64,000 nt of DNA from Buxus sempervirens (taxonomy: Eukaryota; Streptophyta; Magnoliopsida; Buxales; Buxaceae). Every line of letters starts with the position of its first letter. Positions within the stretch are counted from its first letter, which is position 1. Shown here one piece after another: positions 1 to 12,753 of this stretch. The translations under genes and the position numbers were made by a program. The notes under the pieces were generated by a model. The model ran no database searches and was not told where the DNA came from. It worked only from the letters and a program-made list of their open reading frames with translations. The stretch lies in the NCBI GenBank assembly GCA_947561395.2, contig OX387183.1, positions 37,926,901 to 37,990,900 on the forward strand. The letters are read 5' to 3'.

Positions 1-6
1 CTCTAG

Positions 7-2365
7 CTACTTCGTCCATAGCCTTATATTGTAGTGACAAAATACGAGCTTTTGCAATCTCGTGTATGCCAATTTGTTCCTTTGCTTCGTATGAATAAGA
101 GCAAATGTGCTCCAATTCCACTCACATGCAGAAGAAGACGCTATCTGAGCTAGGATCCTAGCTGCTAACTTGCGCAAAGTAGGCGCATTGTACCCCGTAC
201 ATCGCCAACCACTCACCTGTGATCCAAATAAATAATAATAGTTTATCAGAAAATATCAAAATAGAAGTGTATAAAGGCTAGTGACATTATTTGTTATGAA
301 GTTACTTACACGGCATCATCGTGTCCCTTGATCCGAATGACCCCAATGCATCTCTAAACATTATCAACTGGGAAAACCAAACTTAAATGTTAGTATTTAT
401 TATTTAATAAAATGTCATTACAGTGAGGACTTATAGTTTACAAGTATCCTATTCTTAATCCTATTTCATTTCCGAACCAACTAGCCGCATTCGAATTAGG
501 ATCCAACTTCATAAATACCTGATGCACTGCGCTACATAGCTCAGGATTCGTGCCAAGCGGGTGCTTGTAGTGATACTTGGGGTTCAGATAGTGTTCTGTA
601 TGAAAGGAAAATTTTATTATAATGCCAATTGACAAACTATAATATAAATGTAATAAAGCATAAATTTATTCATACTTATCAGCTAAATGTAAGGGATGCA
701 ACAAAGTCTTGGTCCATGTCGCATTAATAATCTTGTGCACCCATTTGTATGAATTAGGTGCTGCATTTATAATCTGGGCCTTCATGACTCTCATGGACTC
801 ATATATGGACCATATCGTGGGATAGGCATCTGTATCAACAATCCTCAATACACGATACATAGACTCCAAATATCCCATAATGTCTCGGACATCATCCCAA
901 AATTTACTAGACAATACAATGTCCTCGACTTTCCTGCCTGCTGTCGTGCTGCTAGGAGAGGAACTACACCAATCCTGACTAGTAAAAAGTGCCCTCAATC
1001 CGGCCCAATGCTTTAAAAGACTCTCCAGGGCAATGTAGTTCGTGCCAAATCTGGTAATATCAGGCCAAAGTATGTTTCCACCATATATTTTTTTCCTCTT
1101 TACTAGTACGAAGTTGTGGTTGTAGACAAATGTCGTCAGGGCTCAGGCATCTCGTAAAACACTGACTACTGTGCTCCTCTTTGCAATCGCCTCCAACATC
1201 AAGTTGATGCAATGCACTGCACACGGCGTCCAATATATACTATACTTCTCTTGTATGATTTTCCCAGCCTTCTTGTAGTTGCTTCCATTATCTGTGATAA
1301 TCTGGACCACATACTGTGCACCGACATCAGCTATGATTCCCTAAAGTAGCCGTGCTATATAGTCTGCATCATTTATTTTATCTAATGCGTCCACTGACTT
1401 CAAGAACAATGCCTTCCCTCTACAGTATACCATGAAGTTGATGATGGACAGTTTAGTAGGACCTGTCCAATCATCACACATAATAGTCACCTCGAATTGC
1501 TTCCAATGAGGTCGTAGGGATGCAATAAAATCTCTCATCTCCTAATCCTCTTCATCCAGATACCTGCCCATAATGTCACGGGGTGTAGGCAGCTGCACTC
1601 CTAGACCCGCCTCCTGAATAGTGTCTACCATGTTATTGAAGTGAGGAGATGCTGCTGCATTTGCTGGGATGTGATTAAAGATGAAATATGTACTTTCCCA
1701 TTCTCTCCTTCAGTGATCCCTTGCTCCAAACATCCTTAAGTCTCTTCTGTCTCGATCCAGAAGAATGATATAACGAGGGCTTCGTAGGGTAGTCCGGCAT
1801 CCTCGTACTCTGTGTCTACCCTAACTCAGTCTCGGCCTTATGCCCTGAAACTCGAGCACGAGTACCATGGTCACCTCTAGAGTAACCACCCCTCTCAAAG
1901 CCCAATCTGTGGCTTTCCCTCTTCTCATACTCATATCGTAAAGAATCTCGAACACTAGCTCAAAATGTGGCCCTCTCTGCCTTAGTCACCATATTAGCGG
2001 GGTAAACAATGTCATCGTTTGAATCCTCACCCCCAGTAGGTGGTCGTATAGGCTCCCTTTGCCTGCGTCTGATCTCATGCTCTATAGCCCTCTTCTTTTA
2101 TCTGCCAGTCGTCCCTATATGTATATGTTCTTGCATTTGTTTTTTAACCTCTGGAGGTACTCTTTGATAGTTGACTACGTTCCTGTAGCTATGTGCTAGG
2201 TGTTGCTTTAGGCGTGAAATCCCACCACCCTTAAATTGCGGGCCACAATAATTGCATTCTGTTTTATTTCTGTTTCCATCCACTTTCTTACAGTGCCTCT
2301 AGCCAATATCTACCAGCCTACGACCCTACTGGTCACCTCCACTGCTAGTGCCAAAACCAGAAGCC
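7..2365 (-). pseudogene. hAT transposase pseudogene (BED finger, DUF659, hAT dimerisation)
   Basis: Read on the minus strand, the start (about 2365) leads into a BED-type zinc finger at 2098-2283 with CNYC and a later H-x4-H (LKQHLAHSYRN). A DUF659-type block follows (1341-1538, DDWTGPTKLSIINFMVYCRG), then a central region (666-998) and small exons at about 480-600 (HYLNPKYHYKH) and 310-375 (FRDALGSFG). The hAT C-terminal dimerisation region is at 7-216, with LRKLAARILAQIASSSACEW and NWSTFALIHTKQRNKLAY. Short introns separate the last exons, as in the sister copy at 49-51.5 kb. Stops and frameshifts interrupt most blocks, so it cannot encode transposase. The exact start is inferred from the sister copy. 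Confidence 0.85.
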
Positions 2366-2519
2366 ATACCAGATCAATACAGTAACAATCAACAATTACC
2401 TGTACAACAAACAAATAAAATACCAACAACAGCTTAGTTACAAAACAAACTTATAATGTTAGATACAGTACAAAACAAATTAATAAGGCATCATAAACAT
2501 AATTTCTTATTGTTATTCT

Positions 2520-3050
2520 TATATATTTTTCAGATTTTTAAATAAATTAGATTAGTTTATAAGATTATTTGGTGTATTTTTATATATTTTCCCTATTTTT
2601 AATTAATATTCGTGACAAATAATTTAAAAAATAATTTTCATACAAATAATTATAGGTGGCATTTATAGTAATTTTTACTAATTTATAACATGATTTTTTT
2701 GTATTTTTGTATATTTTTCCCTATTTTTAATTAATTTTCATGACAATTAGTTAAAAAGTCAATTTTATACAAATAATTATAGATAATTATACATGGCCTT
2801 CACAGTAATTTTTACTAATTTGTAACATGATTTTTGTATTTTTTTATATTTTCAATATTTTTAATTAATTTTCGTGACAAATAATTAAAAAAATTAATTT
2901 TCATGCAAATAATTATACATGGTATTCACAGTAATTTTTACTAATTTATAACATGATTTTTTGTATTTTTGTATATTTTTCTCTATTTTAAATTAATTTT
3001 CGTGACAAATAATTAAAAAAAATTAATTTTGAAAAAAAAATTTATATGTA
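2520..3050. repeat. AT-rich tandem repeat in the hAT leader, about 4 copies
   Basis: Units of roughly 120-130 bp recur. Each holds a TTTTTGTATTTTT-like run, a CTATTTTTAATTAATTTTCG core, a CGTGACAAATAATTAAAAA segment and TTTTTACTAATTTATAACATG. Cores begin near 2595, 2725, 2855 and 2980. The array lies between the transposase start and the terminal region of the element. The sister hAT has a different AT-rich tandem array in the same place. Confidence 0.75.
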
Positions 3051-3551
3051 ACAACACCCATCGATAGATCAGGTGCCAATGCATAACATATCCTAATTTC
3101 AGCTTAATCTAATACCTTTAAGCCTATAAAATAGAAGAAAACCATGTTTACGGTTTTCCTTCTTTAGGATCGAGCATGAACGTCGTATAACCTCCAATCC
3201 AACTCCAAATCGTCCCTAGCATGCTTCTACAATGAAGATCTTGAGAAAAGATGAAGTTTGGGATATATTTCACAAGAAATGGTAAAGATTTGAGGAACAA
3301 ATCATCAAATCCCTCTTTCCCCTTTGTTTCTGTTGAAATTTCGTCGATGGTTTCGTGCGCAAGTGCATGTGACTGAAAATTTTAAATAAAAAAAAACGTT
3401 TCAATGGAACGCATCGAAATTTCGATACGTTTTGTTGAAACATTGCGGCACATCGTGGGAAACTTAAACTAATGGTATTCGGCTAGCGAAACGTGCCGCC
3501 AGCCGAAGAAAATCGATTTTTCGCGGTGTGCTGCCGAAACTGAAAACATTG

Positions 3552-4027
3552 GTTGTGAGATGCTTTAATATTCATGAGTTGCATATGTAATTATTTTGAA
3601 AGAATACTGCCATTGATTATGAATATGAAATTGATAGATATGCCACAATATTGCTTAAGAATGTATTTCTTGTGAGAGAGTGAGGTGTCAGGGTTGGAGC
3701 CCAACAGGGAAATTGGTTTGAAGTTATACATTTTACAGGCAACTCAGATTCAATAGCCTAATTATGCGTAATTGGAAATTAGTGGTAATTTTTTAAAATA
3801 ATTAAGAAATAGTGATATTTTATTGTTCGCAGAGTTGGGTCATTGAATTTGAATTACCTCTAAAAATTATCACTTAAAACCAATTTTCCTAAGCCCATCA
3901 GTCACCAATAACCCTATAGTTTGGGCGATGTGTGTGGGTTAGAGCCAAACAGTCACCAGCAACCTTGATATATGTGAATTACCTTACATGTTGTGGTGAG
4001 GTTTTTTATGGTACCCAAGACCCAGGC
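3552..4027. other. Unassigned flank between two hAT-type elements
   Basis: AT-rich sequence with no open frame, splice-bounded exon or terminal repeat that I can support. A weak local repeat is present: CCAACAGGGAAATTGG-like text near 3700, and AGTCACCA at 3900 and 3950. Confidence 0.4.
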
Positions 4028-4764
4028 CATGGTTCAAATTACTGTTTTGTATTGTGTATCGTGCGCATCGACACGATACACCACTTTGCTTCGTTTAGCT
4101 AGCCTTATTGTGCAATCAGGCTAGCATATCGATACATCGTAGTGTATTGATCACTACAATCGAAACTATAAAAAAAAATGATAAAGAAATAGAGAGGAGA
4201 TGGCCGATAGAGGTGAGAGACAAAGGAGAGAGGCAGGAGAAAAGAAAGAAAGGGGAAAGGCGAGAGAGAGGGGGAGGGGCCGTTGGAGGTAAGAAAGAGA
4301 GAGAGGGAGAGAGTGAGAGAGATGGAGTGGGAAGAGGGAGTGGGGGTGGCATACATGTTTAGTCGCCTTCGCTTGTCTCTTCTCCTTCTCTGTTGATGCC
4401 TTGTGCTTTTGTCCCTTTTATGTAAAAGAGAGATGGTGTCTCTTTTATATAAAGGAGATGCCATCTCTCTTTTATATAAAACGGTATCTTTTAGTATCTT
4501 TTATATCTCTTTTACAATTATGTAATATAAAATATATAATTATAAGTATATAAATATATATGTATATTGTATATAAATATATATGATATAAATAAATATT
4601 ATACATTACATATTTATATTATATAATATTAGATAATTATATTTTATTTACATATATAATTGGAAAGAATATATTGGATGGTAAAAAATTAATAAACAAT
4701 TATTATTATGTACACACACACACCTCACCACACACAGATGCACACACATACATACATAGATATA

Positions 4765-4826
<62 letters not shown>

Positions 4827-5344
4827 ATATATATATATGTTTATATATATTACATTATCAAATAATTATATTTGAATGGCAAAAAATTATATAAAATTAT
4901 TATTATTTATATACACACGCACACACACGCATATATACACATATATTATTAATAATATATTCTTATTATTAATAATAATAATATATCATATTTATTATGC
5001 TAACATTAGTTTTTTAATTGGTAGCCATAATGAATTTTCTTACTTTATTATTTGCTTATTTAGCGAATAATGGCTTTTGTTTATCTTTAATTAAATTTTC
5101 CTAAAGTCTTCAATCATCTACACATATGTTGATTTGTTTCCATGTTAATATATATTCTTTTTGTAGGCCTATGATGTAAGAGACATGTTTATTTTTCATA
5201 TTTTTAGCTTATCTTTCTATTTAAATTGGTTTTATTTTATCTATCCACCATTTCATAGTTTATCCAATATCCGTTATGTATCTCAATACATATCCATTTT
5301 TGAATTGGTTGATACGATATATCGGCATGATATCTTGAACCTTG
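4028..5344. mobile_element. Probable hAT-like non-autonomous element (TIR CATGGTTCAA / CAAGGTTCAA)
   Basis: The left end reads CATGGTTCAAATTACTG. The reverse complement of the right end reads CAAGGTTCAAGATATC. Both ends carry ATCG/CGATACA-type subterminal motifs (4060-4082 and 5315-5335). The flanking octamers are not an exact target duplication (GACCCAGG versus GACCTAAC at best), so the boundaries are approximate. The interior has a GA-rich tract (4170-4340), tandem CTCTTTTATATAAA units (4420-4510) and a long AT microsatellite. No coding capacity is seen: the open frames here come from low-complexity DNA. Confidence 0.45.
4758..4850. repeat. (TA)n microsatellite
   Basis: A long near-perfect run of alternating T and A, preceded by CA-rich sequence (4710-4756). 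A shorter related CA/TA stretch follows at 4911-4950. Confidence 0.9.
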
Positions 5345-5621
5345 GACCTAACTTGTAGGATGTGGATATTACGTGTGAACCATGACTTGATAATAATCGG
5401 GTATTATATTTTAAATGAGATCAGATTATGAAATCTGGGGTCAGACTGTCACAGTGATGTCTGTTGACATTTGTGGGTGTATTCCTTTTTCCAAAAATAA
5501 CGATTCGATATTGTGATCTGATCTCTTGAAAGTCCGTAAAATTGCAATGTACACATAAAATGATAAATAATAAAGAGGTTGGTGCCTTGGAGTCTATAGC
5601 GAGAGTATATTCTATTTGAGG

Positions 5622-6042
5622 TAGTGTTTTCAGTTTTGCAATGTGCCGCCGAAAAATCGGTGCTCATCTGGCTAGCGGCACGTTTCACTAGCCAGATGAC
5701 GCATCTTCCGTTTCCCCAAGAAAAATTCGAAGGTGTGCCGTCGAAACCCTTTTTTTTAAAATTTGCATGAGAAAAACCGATGGGTTTTTCTCGGTTTGGT
5801 TGGAGCGACGGGGGTTGTGCAAGCAGTCAGGAGAAAGAGAGTGCTGTCGGTTATTATCTTCGCAAGAAAAATATAAAACAGAAATGAGAACACTGTTAGG
5901 TTATTTTGGAAGATAAAGAAAGTGAAATATAGAAATAGAGAAGAAAAGATTTCAAAAACAAGAAACAGAGGGGGAAACAGTAGGATTCTATGGGTTCGGT
6001 AGAGAGAGAACGTGGGGAAGAGAAATAGAAATAAAGAAAGAA

Positions 6043-6102
<60 letters not shown>

Positions 6103-6534
6103 AGGGGTGCGTTGGCTAAGTTTTCTCTCACGGAAGAGAGAGAGGACTCAGGTCGTGCTTGATTGGGGACTTTAAATGTAAATTTGAAAAACTTGCGGGT
6201 TTAGTTGTTATTTATAATTTTAAAAAACTTAAAGTTACAACAGTTTTAATATTTACACTTCTGCCCTGTTATTTATAATATGTTGATATTTCTAATCTTT
6301 AAGGGTCAAAATGAAATAGTAGAAAGTCTTAATAATTCAGGAGCAATAAGAAATTTCGTTGAAACTGAAAAAAACTCCATTTTTTTGCCAAACGACATTC
6401 AAAATCTGCGTTTTCTCGAAATTTCGGGCAAAATGCAAACGAGCCGTTTTTCCGCCGTTTCGGCGATTTTTTGCCGGCGTGCCGTTTTTTTTCAAGGAAC
6501 GGCACACTCGTCAACATCGAAATTGAAAACCTTG
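5622..6534. mobile_element. Non-autonomous hAT element, family B relative, exact 8-bp TSD
   Basis: The 8-bp direct repeat ATTTGAGG flanks the element at 5614-5621 and 6535-6542. The left end begins TAGTGTTTTCAGTTTTG. The reverse complement of the right end is CAAGGTTTTCAATTTCG, so the TIR is imperfect but clearly related to the transposase-bearing hAT family in this window. Both ends hold the same type of GCCG/CGGC subterminal palindromes (5640-5745 and 6418-6515). The interior contains a (GA)n microsatellite (6043-6098) and no transposase. It is 913 bp long. It could have been mobilised in trans by elements like those at 1-3551 and 23854-52855. Confidence 0.85.
6043..6098. repeat. (GA)n microsatellite
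   Basis: Uninterrupted GA dinucleotide run inside the small hAT element. Confidence 0.95.
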
Positions 6535-6542
6535 ATTTGAGG

Positions 6543-8224
6543 TGCTTTGAAGGTCATATAAAAAATTATACATGGCATGCGTAGGGAAGGGGGAATGGTC
6601 TTACAATATTGCAACCCTTTATGTGTTTGCATGGCCAAGGAATAAACCCTATGATGGGATGCACACAATACTTACTACATGCATTCCATACTTGTTTGCA
6701 TATGAGTTTGTGGATTTTGAAAATATAGATATTGTGTTCAGGATATACCTGCATCATAGGATTGAATTAATTGCATAAAAGTGAACTTGCATTATTGTAC
6801 GATTTAATTTTGTTATTTGTATAATTAATTTGTTGGCTTATTATACAAATCTAGAGTTTCCAATTGATATTAAGTTTGTAAAATGAAACCTACTCAGCCT
6901 TATGCTCACTCCTACATATTATTTTGCATGTGATGCTATTTATGAGAACTAGGAGCAGGACATGGAATAGGATGTAGGCTTGCTACATATGAGCACTTGG
7001 GATGTTATTTTGTGTCTACTTAGGATAGGATTTGATATTATTATTATTAACTATTATTGTTTTTATTGGTTAGTTGATAAGTTATTTTATTTGAATTAAT
7101 TGTGCATTTTGATATTATTTTTATTAATATAGTTGGATTTTTAGTCTCGTATGCGCAAGGTTTTGGCATTTAATTGGAATTTTTATTTGTTTTTTATTTA
7201 CGTGGATGTTTTATACATCTTTGCACTTGAGAGTTGGGTTTTATCTACTTGGGTTTCCATATTGGGGTGTGTGGAGACTGCAGTCATGTCTTAAGATCCA
7301 TACTATCATATTTAGAAGCGATGCATTGTTCAAAATATCGTGTCGATGTGCTGTATCGACCAATCCAAAAATGGATACGTATTGAGATATGTATCAGATA
7401 TGCATGGGCATGACAAGTTGACCATCTGTGTTATCGATCTATCAGCCCATTGATCACTATTTGTTTGTGTTCAGGCTGTCCCAAATGCATTAACATCCAA
7501 TATCATTTCAACTCAAGCATTCTAACTTGCAGGGCAGGTCAGCTTTTACCACTCTTAGGTGTCTACATGTTGTCATAGTCATTTCCCTAGAAATGCCTTT
7601 TGGGATCTTTGGTACTTATCTGAACCATTCTCATGTGGAAAGGATTTTAGTTATATAATTTCAATCAAATATTAGGTTACATTTACCAAGTACAAATAGT
7701 CAAGAAATAATTCAATGCAAATTGAATTGTTTTTTTTTTTTATCGGTAATCAATGAGATATATATATTAATGAAATAGAAGGTAAAAAGATTGTCTTGAT
7801 GGTACATAAATTATGTACCTAAGACTACAAAAGAACGAGGAAAACAAGTATTCCTCAAAGGGAAGTTGGTATTGCCAACTCAATCTTCCATGTGCAAGGA
7901 TCATCTTGTCATTCTGTGATTTTCATAGTATCTTAATTTCTTGTTTATCTTGTATGAATTTTACCAATATCAAGTATCTTTCTTTCTTTCTTTGCACAAG
8001 CTTGCTCTTCAGTTTGGGAGTTTAATTAATTAATTTATTAATTTTCATTGCCAAATTTTTTGACTTATGGAACATGTGTTGAGTATCCTAGAATGTACCA
8101 TAATTTTGATGTCAAAAATTGTCAGGCTGTGATTTGTAGTTTATTTTTTTTTCTGACTTGTTATATAGTTGGAAAAAAGGGAATGAATTACCTTGTGCAT
8201 TTGCTTGTAATGATTTGATAAAAA
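6543..8224. other. Non-coding stretch with one lone hAT-like terminus
   Basis: No exon can be supported. At 7324-7412 the sequence starting CATTGTTCAAAATATCG closely resembles the reverse complement of the right end of the 4028-5344 element (shared CAATACGTATCCATTTTT-like block), so it is one end of the same family in the opposite orientation. I did not find its other end. A T-run followed by ATCGGTAATCAATGAGAT near 7730 resembles a retroposon tail also seen at 21630, but this is weak. Confidence 0.45.
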
Positions 8225-8234
8225 TATTTAATTG

Positions 8235-8690
8235 CAGTGCTGTAAGTGTGTCGAGCAGAGCCGAGCTTTGGCAGCTCAACTCAATCTTGTAAATTTTTAG
8301 GGGCTTGGGCTGGTTAAAATTTTTTGAGCTTATGCTCAACTCAGGATTAGTAACGTTTCTCGAACTTAGGCTTAGTTTTTACAGCTTGACCATGTCCAAA
8401 CTGTGATTGGACCAAACGAACCTAAGGAGTATTAGTTTTAAATCTACAAATCTACGAGTGTGATACAAGTAGTAAGAAGGAGAAATAAAATTTATGAATT
8501 ACAATATTTCATTTTTAAAACTCAATAATAATATTTTAATTTTATAAGTAATATAACATTATAAATCTACTGTACGATAAACTAAGGGAGTTGAGGCCAC
8601 TCCATCCAGGCTCAAGTTCATTGTCCATATGAGCTTTTTCTGAAGCTTAGGCTCGGGCTCATGAAGCTAATCTCAGCTTGTTGACCCCTG
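8235..8690. mobile_element. Possible small hAT-type MITE rich in GAGCTT/AAGCTC motifs
   Basis: The right end reads TTGACCCCTG, giving an inward CAGGGGTCAA typical of plant hAT ends. The left end CAGTGCTGTAAG is degraded. Flanks TATTTAAT (8225-8232) and TATTTAAA (8691-8698) differ at one base and are offset by two bases from the left TIR. Subterminal GAGC/GCTC words are dense at both ends. No coding content. Confidence 0.4.
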
Positions 8691-8698
8691 TATTTAAA

Positions 8699-10241
8699 GG
8701 AAGCATGTGGGCAAAGAAGCAATAAAAATTTTGAAGTGAATAAGGTATATATGTCATGAATGCTTAGTTGTGTCTTATCAAGAGCGAAAATAAACCCAAA
8801 AAAGAAAAAAGAAAAATATTTGTGAAGCTCTATTTCTGAATGAGCTAGGTTGAGAAAAATTTGTGAAGCAGCTCCTTATGTTTCTAGATGCAAAATTCTT
8901 CTGCCATCCCTAAAAATAAATGGAAGCAACTAAGATTCCTTTTTAAAGAATCTGAAGAGAATTTTGTTGTGGAAAGGGATATTTCTTCTCTTTCTTAAAG
9001 ACGGATGGAAGAGCAACTAGAATGTTTAGATTTTCATGGAATTTTTGGAGAATCTTGTTCCTAAGAGAAAAAATTAATGCAAATGGATGGTTGGGATGCT
9101 GAAATAGAGGTCTTTTTTTTTTTTTTTTTGTTCTTTTTTATTTCTTATAATACTGATTGAATTTGGATATAATTTGTTATTTTGTAAGTTGTTTGTGGGT
9201 TAGGTACATGGTGACAAAACTTTCTTATATCTACGTATACTCAATAGCTGATTGATAAATTTTTGTATTCTAAATGAGATTTTGTTTCTTGAGAATACAT
9301 TTGTCCTTGTGATAATTGCGAGAAGGATGAGTTGTGTTGGGCAAGAACCCGGAAACTCAATGAGAGCTAAATTATTGCTGGACGGAGGTGGAATATGAGT
9401 TTCCTTCTTGGAGTTGTTATAAAGAGGTACTGTAGTTATTTTGACTGCATTGTCTAGACACGGGAAATTACATATGATGATTTTGTGAAATACCCTATTG
9501 ACCTCTTTAATATGTGAGGTTATGGAATTTGGATATGTTGTTTCTTCTGATGGGACTGTAGAGAGTTAGATATCTTTGCTGGAGCACTGATATAAGAAAG
9601 TGGTCGAAATGGAATCTAATTTCAGATGGAAATACCCTTTCGAGTAGTTTATGCAAGCATCCATCTGGAAATGTAAATTTATTAAAATTGAGTTATTTCT
9701 GGTGTCTGATAGCATTGAGAGCTTCTAGGTGGTAGCACTTCTTATACTTGTTCTACCATCCAAGTAACCTTTTGAGTGGTTTTATACTGCGTATACTCGA
9801 AACTGGCATGGCAAACCTTGGTGGACATGTCAAGTTTTAATTGGTTTTAAGTTAACTAACAGAAGTCTGGATCTGTCTTGAAAAGTGTAATTTCCTGATA
9901 ATTTGTGGATGCGCATAATCTTGGTGAGATGGTGGCGTTGATTGAAATTGAGTATACAAAGGAATATATCTAAGATTTATCAAAATACTTTTATGGTCTT
10001 GATTTTATTTTCTAGTTGTTTTGATGGCTATCATATTTGAAGTTTCTTTCTTGTTGACATACATGTGGATCCTAAAGCCAATGATGTAAGCATAAATTTA
10101 TGATTCCATACACATTTATAGTCTGATGCCAGAAGTGCTAATTTTGTTATTTAATACTTCATTAATGGTCATCTGGTATGTGTGTGTGTGAGTGTGGCGT
10201 GTATTTTCTACTATTTTTTTCCTCATGTTGTGTTCATATAG
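8699..10241. other. Presumed first visible intron or 5' flank of the PRP16-like pseudogene
   Basis: AT-rich, with poly-T and poly-A runs and no long frame. The expected N-terminal exon(s) of PRP16 upstream of the RS/RD-rich segment are not recognisable here. They are either lost or lie beyond the elements at 1-8.7 kb. Confidence 0.4.
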
Positions 10242-12113
10242 AAGGTTATAGCTGCCTCTGCTGGAAGTTCATGGAGCATTCAGTCTATGAGCCCTTCTAG
10301 CAATGACAGGAAAAGCCATAGTGGTGTCAGAAGAGATTCTAATAGTGAAATTAGGACCGAGAGGAGGGTGAGACGGAGACATGGTGATGATGGAGAAGAA
10401 TACTATGGAAGAGAAACTCATGGTTGTTACACTTATGGGTAAACTATATTGATTTGCTACTCCCTTCATAAATATGTACTATATTGTATTTATGTATCTA
10501 TTTATACTGGGATTGACTATTGACCTCTGCATAACTTGCAGGCAGATTTGACTGGGATGATGGTAGATGGGAATGGGAAGATACACCATGACGAGATGGT
10601 CATTTAATGACTGATAGGCGCCATCAGCCTTCACCATCCCCAATGCTAGTCGGAGCTTCACCTGATGCACAACTAGTTTCCCCTTGGTTGGGTGGTCATA
10701 CACCTGTAGGTATGTTAAGAAATAAAATGTAATTATTACTACTGGTTCACATTTTAAACCAGCTGAAAACTGTTTGGCATTAAATTATAATGAACAGATG
10801 ATAGCTTATTGGCGATTTTGCAGGGTCAGCTGCTTCTCCTTGGGATTCTATGTCCCCTTCTCTGGTTCCAATACGTGCTTCTGGATCTTCAGTTAGATTG
10901 TCAAGTTCTTGTCTCAGAAGAAGGTCTCATAAACTTACATTTTCTGCAGAAAATTTACAACGAAACTATGAGGTATTTGTTCTGAGCTTTTCATTCATCT
11001 ACCCTTTTTTACTTTTTGTAGAAAAATTAAAAAATAATGACTGTGGAGTGTGAATATTGAAACATGCATCCTATCCTGTGTTATACATGCTAAGCTTCAT
11101 ATGATAGTTTTGGTATTACCAGTTTTTTCTCTCTATGTTGATCTAATTTTTTAGATATTTAGTTTGCATATACATTTAAATGTGTGTGTGTGTTTTTGTT
11201 TTATTTTGGTTGCATTCATGTAAATACACACATTTTTCTATTGTTTTTTATCTGTCAAGTGTCTTTTAATGCCCTTACAGTTTTCTTTCTTTTCTTGCTG
11301 CAGGATAGAGAGCCAGATAAGAGCTCTCTAACTAAGGAATACAGTCAAGAAATTACTGAAAAAATGCGTATGGAGATGGAATACAATTCAGACCGTGCAT
11401 GGTAATTATTCTTGATTTCACTGTGCTTTACATTATATATAGTAATTGATTTTTTTTAATTTATTTTTCTAACTTTTTGTCAGACACCTTATTAGGGTTT
11501 ATCTGATGATCCATGAGAATATCACCTATTTTTCTATCTAATTCTCAAAAAAGTCATAGTGAAATAGCTTAGTGAAAAAGTAATAAAGAAGAATTGCCAT
11601 GTTGAGAAGTATGTATAAAATCAGTCTCTAATGAATTAACATTTTATTTCTTATCAGTAAAAGGAAAAGAAAAAAAAAAGAAAAAAAAAGAAAAGAAGAA
11701 TCATCAAATTGAGTATGCAAGTTTGGGCTTCTGATGAAACTTTCCCGTGAACAATATAAGTTAATCAACTAGTGAAACTTTCATCTTTTCTCTGCTAAAA
11801 TTAGTCTGACTTCAAAATTGCCCTGCCCTGCCCTTAAGGCTTTATCTGAACCCTTAGCATATATGCATTAGCGTGCTACAATGCTGAATACTTTTGCCCC
11901 GGTATTATGCTTTGTCATTGTTTTCATGTTATGTCAATATTATGTTCTTTATACTTTCTATCTCATTGTTATCTTATTTACTAACTTATTGAATTTCAAT
12001 GTAGGTATGATAGAGAAGAAGGTAATACAATGTTTGATGCTGATAGTTCATCATTTTTCCTTAGGGATGATGCTTCATTCCAGAAGAAAGAGGCTGAGTT
12101 GGCGAAGAGGCTG
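10242..12113 (+). pseudogene. PRP16: PRP16-like pseudogene: N-terminal RS/RD-rich exons
   Basis: Five exons encode the low-complexity N-terminal arm and the start of the conserved body. They include DRKSHSGVRRDSNSEIRTER (exon 1), FDWDDGRWEWEDTP and SPMLVGASPDA (exon 2), SPSLVPIRASGSS (exon 3), EMEYNSDRAW (exon 4) and YDREEGNTMFDAD with FQKKEAELAKRL (exon 5). These are diagnostic of plant PRP16/DEAH7. In exon 2 the expected Arg after DTP is TGA instead of CGA (about 10601), a CpG-type nonsense change. Exon 4 ends and exon 5 begins with consensus splice sites. No start codon for the protein is present in this block. Confidence 0.9.
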
Positions 12114-12676
12114 GTATGTGTAAAATATCAGCAGTTATGATGTTGGTAGCTGCATATTTTTTATTTATCTTGACTGTGTTATAACTTTGCCTGATGGAAA
12201 ATTTTCATTAGAAATTGCTTATTTTTTATTATTTCATATAGAAATTTGGTAGCTTTAGTTTGGATATGTACTATACTGTTAAAATTAAGCTGTTGTGACT
12301 CATTGACATGGGATTTGGAATAAAGAAAAGGTTGACACTTGCATCATACCTGTAGCTGAAACCTATGAAAATCCATTGACCACTTGAACCATAACATGTC
12401 TGTTGGCTTGGATTCAAGCTTGTTATTACCTTAAGATTACTTGGCATAAGAAGGCCACACCTTAAGACTTGAATACTCTTAGCTTGAGCAAATATCCTAG
12501 TAATATTATTTATTTATTTGACTTGTGTACATTTTTTCAACACTAAGAGTGCCCTACACATGCATGAATCAAAGATAAGGGAAGGAAAGATTTCGAAAGT
12601 ACTTTTAGCATTATCTATAATTTTCCATCTTATTATAATGGAAAATTCCAAATTTAATGAAACAAATTGATTATAT

Positions 12677-12753
<77 letters not shown>

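Larger units (their letters stand above)
1..3551 (-). mobile_element. hAT transposon, decayed copy (family B), left end outside window
   Basis: The right terminus is visible: the sequence ends in CTGAAAACATTG, so the inverted repeat reads CAATGTTTTCAGTTTCGGCA inward. This matches the TIR of the better-preserved element at 23854-52855. The flanking octamer GTTGTGAG (3552-3559) would be the target duplication, but its partner lies outside the window. Inside are a minus-strand hAT transposase relic (about 7-2370), then an AT-rich leader with four tandem repeats (about 2520-3050), a conserved small hairpin motif near 3050, and GC-richer subterminal palindromes (3480-3551). The layout is the same as in the second copy. 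Many stops and frameshifts indicate an old insertion. Confidence 0.85.

Noticed and set aside
4105-4464. Ser/Pro/Leu- or Arg/Glu-rich frames over the GA tract
   Set aside because: Low-complexity DNA; the same applies to 15531-15842 and 58176-58530.
6572-6778. 68-codon frame as a small gene
   Set aside because: No homology recognised, no splice or promoter context, and frames of similar length are open on both strands.
7730-7850. LINE or SINE tails at 7730 and 21630
   Set aside because: The two share a T-run and GGTAA-like text, but no coding region, boundary or TSD could be shown.
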